A stretch of DNA of 6,069 bases from Streptosporangiaceae bacterium (GTDB lineage Bacteria; Actinomycetota; Actinomycetes; Streptosporangiales; Streptosporangiaceae), in NCBI GenBank assembly GCA_030041195.1, contig JASHOI010000690.1, positions 1-6,069 of the forward strand, written 5' to 3'. Numbering within the stretch: position 1 is the stretch's first letter; each line of letters begins with the position of its first letter. A program made the position numbers and the translations under genes. The notes beneath the pieces were generated by a model. It worked only from the letters and a program-made list of their open reading frames with translations, had not been told where the DNA came from and searched no databases. Below are positions 1 to 5,665 of the stretch, one piece after another.

Positions 1-1
1 C

Positions 2-811
2 GCCGCCGGCGGCGTCACGTACGGGCTGGCGCAGATCGGCGGCACCGGCCACCTGGCCGCCCCCGGCGCGCTGATCCCGCTGTCCGCCGGGGTGGCGCTG
101 TTCGCCGCGTTTGCCTGGTGGGAGCTGCGGTCCGGGCAGCCGCTCCTGGATGTCCGGCTCTACCGGAACCCGGTCTTCAGGGCCGCGTCGGTCACCACGC
201 TCTGCTACGGGGCCGCGATCTTCGGCGGCATGATCCTGATGCCGCTCTACTACCAGATCGTCAGACACGCCGACGCCCTCGTCACCGGCCTGCTGCTCGC
301 CCCGCAGGGCGTCGGCGCTGCGGTCGCCATGCGGCTCTCCGGACGCGCCACCGAGCGCTTCGGCGCGGGCCTGACCTCGCTGGCCGGAAGCGTGATCAGC
401 ATGCTGGGCACGCTGCCACTGGTCCTGATCGGGCCGGGTACCAGCTACGTCGCGATCAACGCCGCGATATGCGTGCGTGGCTTCGGGATCGGGTTGTCCG
501 CCATGCCGGCCATGACCGCGGCGTTGCGCATCCTCGATCCGACTCAGGTAGCGGACGCCACCCCGCAGCTCAGCATGGTGCAGCGGATCGGGGGCTCCGT
601 CGGCACGGCGGTCTTCGCGGTGGTGCTGCAGCAGGGCCTGAGCCGTGCAGCGGCAGCACCCGGGGCCGAGGCGGCGGCGTTCGGCACCGCGTTCTGGTGG
701 GTGCTCGCGGTGACCGCCGCGGCGGCAGCGCCGACGATCCTGCTCGTGGTTGCCGAACGCCGCGGCCGCCGCCCGCCGGCCAAGCCGGTCAAGCCGGCCT
801 CACCGGCCTGA
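2..811 (+). CDS. DHA2-family MFS drug:H+ antiporter, C-terminal part (5'-truncated by window edge)
   Basis: This is the last 269 residues of a 14-helix major facilitator protein of the EmrB/QacA (DHA2) family, a proton-driven exporter of drugs or other hydrophobic compounds in the cytoplasmic membrane. The frame is open to the left edge, so the GTG at 92 is internal and the true start is upstream. What is visible is about seven hydrophobic helices, roughly helices 8-14. Family-type segments are PLLDVRLYRNPVFRAAS before a helix, the LLLAPQGVGAA turn, the RGFGIGLSAMPAMTAAL helix and the QLSMVQRIGGSVGTAVFAVVL segment near the end. The C-terminus is a short basic, proline-rich tail (RRGRRPPAKPVKPASPA). 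The TGA stop lies 6 bp from the stop of the convergent histidine kinase gene. The substrate cannot be predicted. Membership of the DHA2 family is confident; the drug-export role is family inference. Confidence 0.9.
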   Translation, partial: AAGGVTYGLAQIGGTGHLAAPGALIPLSAGVALFAAFAWWELRSGQPLLDVRLYRNPVFRAASVTTLCYGAAIFGGMILMPLYYQIVRHADALVTGLLLAPQGVGAAVAMRLSGRATERFGAGLTSLAGSVISMLGTLPLVLIGPGTSYVAINAAICVRGFGIGLSAMPAMTAALRILDPTQVADATPQLSMVQRIGGSVGTAVFAVVLQQGLSRAAAAPGAEAAAFGTAFWWVLAVTAAAAAPTILLVVAERRGRRPPAKPVKPASPA

Positions 812-826
812 GCCGGGTCAGGCCGG
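803..826. terminator. Dyad between convergent genes, possible bidirectional terminator
   Basis: CCGGCCTGA (803-811) and TCAGGCCGG (818-826) form a perfect 9-bp inverted repeat around the 6-nt loop GCCGGG. The exporter TGA stop (809-811) forms the loop-proximal end of the left arm. The kinase stop (818-820, TGA on the minus strand) forms that of the right arm. Any transcript from either side would fold into the same GC-rich hairpin at its stop codon. There is no T-run on either side, as is common for actinobacterial hairpins, so the terminator function is inference. Confidence 0.5.
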
Positions 827-2095
827 GCCGGTCACCACGGGCTCGTCCGGTGGTTTTTCGGGGACTCCGTGCGGGAGGAACAGCGCGAATACCGCCGGGC
901 GTGGCCGCACCAGCACCACCTGGCCGCCGTCCGCGGCCGCGACCGTGCGGGCCAGCGAGAGCCCGAGCCCGGTTCCGCCGGGCGCCCCGCTGACGCTCCG
1001 CTCGAAGATTCGCGGCACCAACTCCGGGGGCACGCCCTTGCCCTCGTCTCTGACCTCGATCACGACCGACCGGGGCGTCTGCGACGTCCGGATCGTGACC
1101 GTGCCCGCTCCATGTACCAGCGCGTTGTCCAGCAGCGTCGCGATGACCTGCGCCGCGGTGCCCGGCGTGACGTAGGCGAACAGGCCCTTCTCCCCGATCA
1201 CCTCGAGCTTCCGGCTCACCCGCCGGAACGCCGGGTCCCACTCCACGATCTGCTGCGCGACGATGTCGTCGACGCTGGCCAGCGTCGGTGCGCCGGACAC
1301 CGACCGGCGGGCCCGGCCGAGCAGCTGGCCGACCACCTCGGCGAGCCGCTCGGTCTGGGCCAGGGCAGCCGCCCCCTCCTCGCGGACGACGTCGGGGTAA
1401 TTCGCGGCCGCGACCATCTCTTCAAGCCGCATCGACAGCGCGGTCAGCGGGGTCCGCAGCTGGTGCGACGCGTCCACGGCGAAGTCGCGCTCCGCGGTCA
1501 GCAGGTCGTTGATCCGTTTCGCGGATCCGTCGAGCCCCTCGGCCATCCGGTCGAGCTCCTGCACCCCGTACCTGCGCCCGAGCGGGCGGGCATCGCCGGA
1601 GCCGAGCCGATCCGCGGCGGCCGCCAGTTCCCGCAGCGGCCGGCTGAGCCGCCGGGCCTGTAGCAGGGCGAGGCCCACCGCGACCGCGATGGCGCCCAGG
1701 GCCAGCCAGCCGATCATGAGCAGACCGCTGGTCACCTGGCCGGTGACGAACGAGTTGTCGGCCGCAACGGTGACCGTGAAGTCTTTAGTGCTGTCCTTGC
1801 CCGTGATCGTGTGGCGCGCCGGCGGCTTGACGCCCACCGTGAACTTGCCGACGCCTCGCTCGACGATCGTCACGTAGCGGTTGGTCAGTGACCTGCCGAA
1901 GTCGGTGGCGTCCGGCGGCAGCCCGGAGTCCAGCCGGTCCTGCAGGCCGGTTGCGAGCGTGGTGGCGTCGTGCCGCAGCTCCTGTGAGGCCTGGCCGGTC
2001 CGCAGCCGGCTCAGGTCGAACGCCAATGGCAAACCGAGCAGCACCACCGCCACCACGGCGACCACGAGCGTGGAGATAAGCAGGCGGCGCTGCAC
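818..2095 (-). CDS. HAMP-domain sensor histidine kinase
   Basis: This 425-residue membrane sensor kinase autophosphorylates on histidine and passes the phosphate to the response regulator encoded just upstream. In order it shows a first transmembrane helix at about residues 5-27, a short extracytoplasmic sensor region (about 28-122) with no domain I recognise, a second helix (about 122-146), and a HAMP linker. A DHp domain follows, with the H-box SHQLRTPL (phosphoacceptor H211), then an HATPase_c domain with N-box LLDNALVHG (N324), G1-box RDEGKGV (D350), an F-box around F364 and G2-box GGTGLGLSLA (373-382). All catalytic boxes are intact. The GTG start is well fixed, because an in-frame TGA sits two codons upstream and the N-terminus MQRRLLISTLVV is a typical first helix. 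It lies 91 bp after the regulator stop, a wider gap than is usual for such pairs. The stimulus is unknown. Confidence 0.94.
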   Translation of the reverse strand: MQRRLLISTLVVAVVAVVLLGLPLAFDLSRLRTGQASQELRHDATTLATGLQDRLDSGLPPDATDFGRSLTNRYVTIVERGVGKFTVGVKPPARHTITGKDSTKDFTVTVAADNSFVTGQVTSGLLMIGWLALGAIAVAVGLALLQARRLSRPLRELAAAADRLGSGDARPLGRRYGVQELDRMAEGLDGSAKRINDLLTAERDFAVDASHQLRTPLTALSMRLEEMVAAANYPDVVREEGAAALAQTERLAEVVGQLLGRARRSVSGAPTLASVDDIVAQQIVEWDPAFRRVSRKLEVIGEKGLFAYVTPGTAAQVIATLLDNALVHGAGTVTIRTSQTPRSVVIEVRDEGKGVPPELVPRIFERSVSGAPGGTGLGLSLARTVAAADGGQVVLVRPRPAVFALFLPHGVPEKPPDEPVVTGPA

Positions 2096-2186
2096 GGCTC
2101 AGCCCCCGCGCCCGCCAGCGGCTGCGGCGCGGCTCTCCGTGCCGACCCAACCGCGGGCCGCCATCGGTCTACCCATGGCGCGGCAG

Positions 2187-2858
2187 TCAGTCACCGCGCT
2201 CGAACCTGAAGCCGACACCCCGGACCGTGGTGATGTAACGCGGGCTGTGCGCGTCGTCCCCGAGCTTGCGGCGCAGCCAGGAAACGTGCATGTCCAGGGT
2301 CTTGGTTGAGCCCCACCACTTGCTGTCCCAGACCTGCCGCATGATCTGCTCCCGGGTCACCACCTTGCCCGCCTCGCTCACCAGCAGGGAGAGCAGGTCG
2401 AACTCCTTAGAGGTGAGATCGATCTCGGACTCGCCCAGCCACGCCCGGCGGGCGTCGGCGTCGACCCGGACCCCCTGCACGACCCGGCTTTCGGTGGCGC
2501 CGCGCCGCAGCAGGGCCCGGACCCTGGCGAGCAGCTCAGCAAGCCGGAACGGCTTCGTGACGTAGTCGTCGGCTCCGGCGTCTAGGCCGATCACCGTGTC
2601 CACCTCGTCCGCTCGCGCGGTCAGGATGAGCACAGGGATCGCGTGGCCCGCGGACCTAATCTGCCGGCAGACCTCTAGTCCGTCGAGCTTGGGCAGGCCG
2701 ATATCAAGCAGGATCAGGTCGATCCCGCCGCCGCAGGCGGCCTCGATCGTGGCCGGCCCGTCGGCGGAAACGCCAACCTCGTAACCCTCGCGGCGCAGAG
2801 CGCGCGCCAGGGGTTCCGAGATGGAGGGGTCATCCTCGGCTAGCAAAACGCTGGTCAT
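2187..2858 (-). CDS. OmpR/PhoB-family response regulator
   Basis: This 223-residue two-component transcription factor is phosphorylated by the kinase downstream and then binds DNA. The receiver domain spans about residues 1-118, with the acidic pocket D9/D10, phosphoacceptor D52 (LLDIGLP), T80 and K102 (KPF). The C-terminal winged helix spans about 128-221. It has the LTSKEFDLLSLLV segment, the recognition region KWWGSTKTLDMHVSWLRRKLG and the closing hairpin RYITTVRGVGFRF. I chose the ATG at 2858 because MTSVLLAEDD is the canonical receiver start. The frame stays open to an upstream start at 2954, but those 32 residues (Cys-, Ser- and Gly-rich) look like translated non-coding DNA. No Shine-Dalgarno sequence is visible. 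A TACGAT -10-like box 6 nt before the ATG suggests a leaderless mRNA, and so a transcription start separate from the carboxylase gene. Target genes cannot be read from this window. Confidence 0.95.
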   Translation of the reverse strand: MTSVLLAEDDPSISEPLARALRREGYEVGVSADGPATIEAACGGGIDLILLDIGLPKLDGLEVCRQIRSAGHAIPVLILTARADEVDTVIGLDAGADDYVTKPFRLAELLARVRALLRRGATESRVVQGVRVDADARRAWLGESEIDLTSKEFDLLSLLVSEAGKVVTREQIMRQVWDSKWWGSTKTLDMHVSWLRRKLGDDAHSPRYITTVRGVGFRFERGD

Positions 2859-2972
2859 GTACTGATCGTATGGCGGCAGGCAACTATTTCCGTCGCTCCA
2901 CGCGCAGGAACTGCCTAGATAGCATTCCGTAACGCTGCGGCAACCCGGCGCCAAAGACGCGATTCGGTGCCC
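2859..2972. other. Carboxylase-response regulator intergenic region
   Basis: This 114-bp gap contains relatively AT-richer DNA next to the regulator start. Visible items are the -10-like TACGAT (minus strand) and a small dyad GCAGGAACTGC at 2904-2914 (4-bp arms, 3-nt centre). I found no convincing hairpin with a T-run after the carboxylase TAA, so termination there is not supported by sequence. Confidence 0.5.
2865..2870 (-). promoter_or_regulatory. Candidate -10 box of a leaderless promoter for the response regulator
   Basis: Read on the minus strand, TACGAT fits the actinobacterial TANNNT -10 consensus and is followed by CAGTAC and then the ATG. With 6 nt between the box and the start codon, transcription would begin at or next to the A of ATG, giving a leaderless mRNA. 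No good TTGACA-type -35 is seen 16-19 bp upstream, and there is no purine-rich ribosome-binding site, so the call rests on the -10 match and its spacing. Confidence 0.45.
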
Positions 2973-4544
2973 TTACACCGGCGTGACGCCGTGGCGGCGC
3001 CGCGAGAATGACCGATCCTTGCCGCGCGCGACCGCGAACCGGCGGATCAGCTCCCCGCGCAGATCCTCGGGCTGCACGACGTCGTCGACCACCAGTTCCC
3101 CGGCCAGGCGGAGCACGTCGATGTCGGTGTCATAGGCCGCGCGGAGCCGCTCGGTCTCTTTCTCCCGGTCGGCCGGGTCGGCGATCGCGGCCAGCTTGTT
3201 GTAGTACACGGCGTTGACCGCGGCCTCGGCGCCCATCACCGCGATCTTGGCGGTCGGCAGCGCCAGCGTAGCGTCCGGCTCGAACCCGGGGCCCGCCATG
3301 GCGTACAGGCCCGCTCCGTAGGCCTTGCGGACCACCACGGAGATCTTGGGCACGGTGGCTTCGGCGACGGCGCTGATCATCTTGGCGCCGTGCCTGATGA
3401 TGCCCTGCTTCTCTACCGCCGTGCCGACCATGAACCCGGGCACGTCGGCCAGAAACAGCAGCGGGACGTTGAACGCGTCGCACAGCTGGATGAAGCGCGT
3501 TGCCTTGTCCGCCGAGTCCACGAACAGCACGCCGCCCTTGAACATCGGGTTGTTCGCCACGACGCCGACGGCCTGTCCGTCGAGCCGAGCGAAGCCGACG
3601 ATAAGCTCGCGGGCCCACAGCGCCTGGATCTCGAACAGCGAGTCCGCATCGACCAGGCCGCGCACGTACCTGCGCATGTCAAACGCCTGCCGTTCGCTCG
3701 CCGGGACCAGCGCGCGCAGGTCGGTCGGGACCGGCTCGGCAGCCGGCCCGCCGGGCGGCGCCTCCCGCCAGTTCTCGGGCAGGTAGGACAGGAACCGGCG
3801 AACCGCGCCGATCGCGTCATGCTCCGACTCGGCCAGGTGGTGGCCGCAGCCAGAGATCGTGCAGTGCATGCGCGCGCCGCCCATTTCCTCGAGCGTGGTC
3901 TGCTCCCTGACCACCATCTCGACCATCCGGGGGCTGCCCAGGTACATCGAGGCGTTCCCGTCCACCATCGCCACGTAGTCGCAGAACGCCGGGATGTAAG
4001 CACCGCCTGCGGCCGACGGGCCGAACAGCGCGCACACCTGCGGGATGGACCCGGAGGCGCGCACCTGGGTGTGGAAGATCTTGCCGGCCCCGCGGCGGCC
4101 GGGGAACATCTCGACCTGGTCGGTGATCCGCGCGCCCGCCGAGTCCACCAGGTAGATCATCGGGATGCCCAGCACATAGGCCTTCTCGATGATCCGGATG
4201 ATCTTCTCGACCGTCCGCGCGCCCCACGAGCCCGCCTTGACGGTCGAGTCGTTCGCCATCAGCGCCACCGAGCGCCCATCCACGGCCGCGGTTCCGGTGA
4301 TCACCCCGTCCGCCGGCAGGCCGTCGGCCAGGACGTTGGCGAACGCGCCGTCCTCCGTGAAGCTGCCGTCGTCGACGAGCAGCGCGATCCGGTCCCGCGC
4401 GAACAGCTTGCCCTGGGCGGCGGCCGACTCGTGATACTTGGGCGCGCCGCCCTTCTCGATCCGCGCCCTGACCTCGGCGAGCTCGGGGTGGCCGACCTCG
4501 CCGTCTGCGGCGGCGGCGGCCGCGTCCTTCAGTTCTTCACTCAC
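2973..4544 (-). CDS. Acyl-CoA carboxylase carboxyltransferase (beta) subunit
   Basis: This 523-residue biotin-dependent carboxyltransferase of the PccB/MCC-beta/AccD family moves the carboxyl group from carboxybiotin to an acyl-CoA in the cytoplasm. The length is normal for the family. Two crotonase-fold halves are present. The N-half (about 20-265) has GPSAAGGAYIPAF near residues 175-187 as the first oxyanion-hole region. The C-half (about 285-515) has DVPGFMVGTAVEKQGIIRHGAK (split: DVPGF at 367-371, then GIIRHGAK at 381-388), followed by RKAYGAGLYAM (406-416), the second oxyanion-hole region. The C-half resembles PccB-type subunits in its DVPGF and RKAYG segments, while the AGGAY loop is closer to MCC-type, so the substrate (methylcrotonyl-, propionyl- or another acyl-CoA) is unresolved. 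A partner alpha subunit with biotin carboxylase and biotin carrier domains is needed and is not in the window. The GTG start is chosen by family alignment. It lies 36 bp after the mrp-like stop and inside a 14-bp palindrome. Confidence 0.93.
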   Translation of the reverse strand: MSEELKDAAAAAADGEVGHPELAEVRARIEKGGAPKYHESAAAQGKLFARDRIALLVDDGSFTEDGAFANVLADGLPADGVITGTAAVDGRSVALMANDSTVKAGSWGARTVEKIIRIIEKAYVLGIPMIYLVDSAGARITDQVEMFPGRRGAGKIFHTQVRASGSIPQVCALFGPSAAGGAYIPAFCDYVAMVDGNASMYLGSPRMVEMVVREQTTLEEMGGARMHCTISGCGHHLAESEHDAIGAVRRFLSYLPENWREAPPGGPAAEPVPTDLRALVPASERQAFDMRRYVRGLVDADSLFEIQALWARELIVGFARLDGQAVGVVANNPMFKGGVLFVDSADKATRFIQLCDAFNVPLLFLADVPGFMVGTAVEKQGIIRHGAKMISAVAEATVPKISVVVRKAYGAGLYAMAGPGFEPDATLALPTAKIAVMGAEAAVNAVYYNKLAAIADPADREKETERLRAAYDTDIDVLRLAGELVVDDVVQPEDLRGELIRRFAVARGKDRSFSRRRHGVTPV

Positions 4545-4558
4545 GCTCGCGAGCGTAC
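4543..4558 (-). promoter_or_regulatory. Palindromic start-site element with TACGCT -10-like box (carboxylase gene)
   Basis: ACGCTCGCGAGCGT at 4543-4556 is a perfect 14-bp palindrome that includes two bases of the GTG start codon. On the minus strand it begins within TACGCT (4557-4552), a TANNNT-type -10 box 7 nt before the GTG, so it may combine a leaderless promoter with an operator. No Shine-Dalgarno sequence is present. Almost the same sequence sits at the same position at the start of the next upstream gene (5406-5422). Confidence 0.4.
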
Positions 4559-4568
4559 TGTGTCGAAT

Positions 4569-4583
4569 TGAGCCTCCGGCTCA
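4569..4583 (-). terminator. Small hairpin at the mrp-like stop codon
   Basis: TGAGCC and GGCTCA form a perfect 6-bp inverted repeat around a 3-nt loop, and on the minus strand the mrp-like TGA stop is the first three bases of the hairpin. It lies in the 36-bp gap before the carboxylase gene. It could be a weak terminator, an mRNA-stabilising or attenuating hairpin between cotranscribed genes, or chance. There is no T-run after it. Confidence 0.3.
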
Positions 4584-5408
4584 CACGGCATCTGCCTGGC
4601 CGATGCGCTGGTCCAGTTCGCGGGCCAGGGAACGGTACGCCGCCACCTGCTCCGGCACGGCGCCGGTGATCATGACCGGCAGACCCTGATCCGCGTCCCT
4701 CGCCGCCCTGGCACTGAACGGCACGCTGGCCAGCCGAGGGATCAGGCTCCAGACGCTCTCCTCCGCGGGCGCCGGCGGGAACAGCTCGGTGGTCTCCCCG
4801 CAGCTCGGGCAGATCTGGCCGCTCATGTTCTCGACGCCGCCGACGCTGACCGCGCGGTGCCGCCCCAGGTCGGCGATCAGCCGGCGCACGTCCTGATGGG
4901 CGATCACCTGCGGGGTGACCACTATCAGCACGTACACCGGCCGCGAGCCCAGCCCGAAGACGAACTGCTGGATATCGGCGGTGCCCGGTGGAAGGTCCAC
5001 GAGCAGGCAGTCGACGTCCGCCCAGGCCGCGCCGGCGATCAGCCGGTGGACCAGCAGCTGGGCGATGCCCGCCTGGACGCCGAGGCCCTGCCTCTCGCCG
5101 AGCAGGAACCCGGCCGACGCCAACTGGATGCCATGCCGTTCGATGACCTCGAGGCGGGAGCCTTTCAGCCCCCTGGCGGCCGAGAGGGTCACGCTCGACG
5201 CGTCCCGCTTCCGTCGCAGGCCCAGCATCCGCGGCACGTCCGGGCCGTACAGATCGGCATCGACGAGGCCGACTTTGCGGCCGCTCGCGCGCAGCGCCAG
5301 CGCCAGGTTCACCGCGACCGTGGATTTGCCGACGCCGCCCTTACCGCTGGCGACCGCGATGATCGGAGCCTGGCCGACTTCGGCCCGCGCGGCTTGGGGG
5401 TGAGCCAC
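4581..5408 (-). CDS. Mrp/ApbC (NBP35-like) P-loop ATPase, putative Fe-S cluster carrier, lacking DUF59
   Basis: This 275-residue deviant-Walker-A ATPase belongs to the Mrp/ApbC/NBP35 branch of the MinD/ParA superfamily, whose members bind and transfer Fe-S clusters in the cytoplasm. Visible motifs are GKGGVGKS (about residues 22-29, with the signature lysine of deviant Walker A), VDADLYGPDVPRMLG (from 49), the switch segment DLPPGTAD (138-145), VENMSG, and the CPSC pair (C200, C203) that in this family binds the bridging cluster at the dimer interface. The protein begins almost directly at the P-loop, without the N-terminal DUF59/MIP18 domain of many bacterial Mrp proteins. The GTG start gives a normal N-terminus (MAHPQAARAEVG). 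An in-frame ATG at 5468 would add 20 Arg/Gly-rich residues and is less likely. The gene lies between HMG-CoA lyase and carboxylase genes, neither of which is an Fe-S enzyme, so any dedicated client must lie elsewhere. Confidence 0.9.
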   Translation of the reverse strand: MAHPQAARAEVGQAPIIAVASGKGGVGKSTVAVNLALALRASGRKVGLVDADLYGPDVPRMLGLRRKRDASSVTLSAARGLKGSRLEVIERHGIQLASAGFLLGERQGLGVQAGIAQLLVHRLIAGAAWADVDCLLVDLPPGTADIQQFVFGLGSRPVYVLIVVTPQVIAHQDVRRLIADLGRHRAVSVGGVENMSGQICPSCGETTELFPPAPAEESVWSLIPRLASVPFSARAARDADQGLPVMITGAVPEQVAAYRSLARELDQRIGQADAV

Positions 5409-5422
5409 GCCCGCGAGCGTAC
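5406..5422 (-). promoter_or_regulatory. Start-site element of the mrp-like gene, near-copy of the carboxylase element
   Basis: CACGCCCGCGAGCGTAC matches 4542-4558 at 16 of 17 positions and lies in the same register, with the GTG start codon at its edge. On the minus strand it carries TACGCT 7 nt before the GTG and no Shine-Dalgarno sequence, so a leaderless start is possible. The one difference breaks the perfect palindrome seen at the carboxylase gene. It may be promoter, operator or chance GC-rich similarity. Confidence 0.38.
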
Positions 5423-5533
5423 CGGAGCGCCGGGCGCGGGCCCACCGGCACACGCCACCGGGCGGCATAATCGCTCAGCGCGGCAACTCCCGAAGCTCGT
5501 CGGGGGATTGGTGATCGGAGCCGGGAGCGTCAG

Positions 5534-5550
5534 GCGGGCCCGTGGCCCGC
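5534..5550. other. GC hairpin in the mrp-like upstream region
   Basis: GCGGGCC (5534-5540) and GGCCCGC (5544-5550) form a perfect 7-bp inverted repeat with a 3-base centre. On a minus-strand transcript it would be a stable stem-loop about 125 nt upstream of the mrp-like start, after the larger dyad. It could end a short leader or readthrough transcript or act as an RNA structure. Function is not known. Confidence 0.4.
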
Positions 5551-5557
5551 TCATAAG

Positions 5558-5608
5558 AAGATGTAGGAGGATCAGCGGCGGCATATGCACGCGAGCCTCC
5601 TAGATCTT
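5558..5608. repeat. Imperfect 13-bp inverted repeat around a 25-bp centre
   Basis: AAGATGTAGGAGG (5558-5570) and CCTCCTAGATCTT (5596-5608) pair at 12 of 13 positions. The 25-bp centre contains the palindrome GCATATGC (5581-5588). The arms are clearly less GC-rich than the surroundings. Each arm carries AGGAGG, one on each strand. It could be an operator for a dimeric regulator, a transcript hairpin after HMG-CoA lyase, or the remnant of a small repeat element. Confidence 0.6.
5596..5601 (-). promoter_or_regulatory. Orphan Shine-Dalgarno-like AGGAGG
   Basis: On the minus strand a perfect AGGAGG lies 5 nt before a GTG (5590) and 11 nt before an in-frame ATG (5584). The reading frame that follows runs to 5309, overlapping the mrp-like gene by 100 bp in another frame. 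It contains a TTA codon, and in the non-overlapping 60 codons only about 73 percent of third positions are G or C by my hand count. The motif is part of an inverted repeat, so it may exist for the dyad and not for translation. A short leader peptide is possible but unproven. Confidence 0.25.
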
Positions 5609-5613
5609 TAGCG

Positions 5614-5665
5614 CGGCGGGCCGAGCCGCGGCGGGCCGGGCGGCGGCGGGCCGGGCGGCGGCGGG
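5614..5665. repeat. 15-bp tandem repeat, about 3.5 copies
   Basis: CGGCGGGCCGGGCGG occurs exactly at 5629-5643 and 5644-5658. A diverged copy is at 5614-5628 (CGGCGGGCCGAGCCG) and a partial one at 5659-5665. It starts 8 bp beyond the HMG-CoA lyase stop codon. The first copy also allows a 6-bp hairpin, CGCGGC (5612-5617) with GCCGCG (5625-5630). The array is GC-only apart from one A, and copy number is likely to vary by slippage. Role as a terminator or structure is speculative. Confidence 0.7.

Noticed and set aside
118..993. 291-codon + strand frame overlapping the exporter gene and the kinase end
   Set aside because: It is an Arg/Pro/Gly-rich shadow frame crossing two well-supported genes, with no domain.
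869..1663. 264-codon + strand frame opposite the histidine kinase
   Set aside because: It is antisense to a kinase with all catalytic boxes intact, and its composition is typical of a shadow frame.
2099..2176. 25-codon minus-strand frame in the regulator-kinase gap, in frame with the kinase and ending two codons before it
   Set aside because: There is no ribosome-binding site and the composition is low in complexity (Gly/Ala/Arg). It is more likely chance than a leader peptide or a broken kinase N-terminus.
2859..2954. 32-residue N-terminal extension of the response regulator from a start at 2954
   Set aside because: The residues do not resemble receiver domains. The canonical MTSVLLAEDD start at 2858 has a -10-like box just before it.
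3390..4571. 393-codon open frame on the + strand opposite the carboxylase gene
   Set aside because: It is antisense to a full, clearly conserved gene. Long open antisense frames are expected in GC-rich DNA, and the translation is Arg/His-rich with no recognisable domain.
5409..5468. 20-residue N-terminal extension of the mrp-like protein from ATG 5468
   Set aside because: There is no ribosome-binding site and the extension is Arg/Gly-rich. The GTG at 5408 gives a normal N-terminus, though the ATG is not strictly excluded.
5466..5471. CATAAT as a + strand -10 box
   Set aside because: There is no matching -35 at 16-19 bp and no + strand gene downstream. On the minus strand it is just the alternative ATG region.
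5585..5611. 9-codon + strand ATG-to-TAG frame after the + strand AGGAGG
   Set aside because: The spacing of 14 nt is too long and no + strand gene follows. The motif is explained by the inverted repeat.
5614..5665. CRISPR-like array
   Set aside because: The units are contiguous, only 15 bp, without spacers, and no cas gene is nearby.
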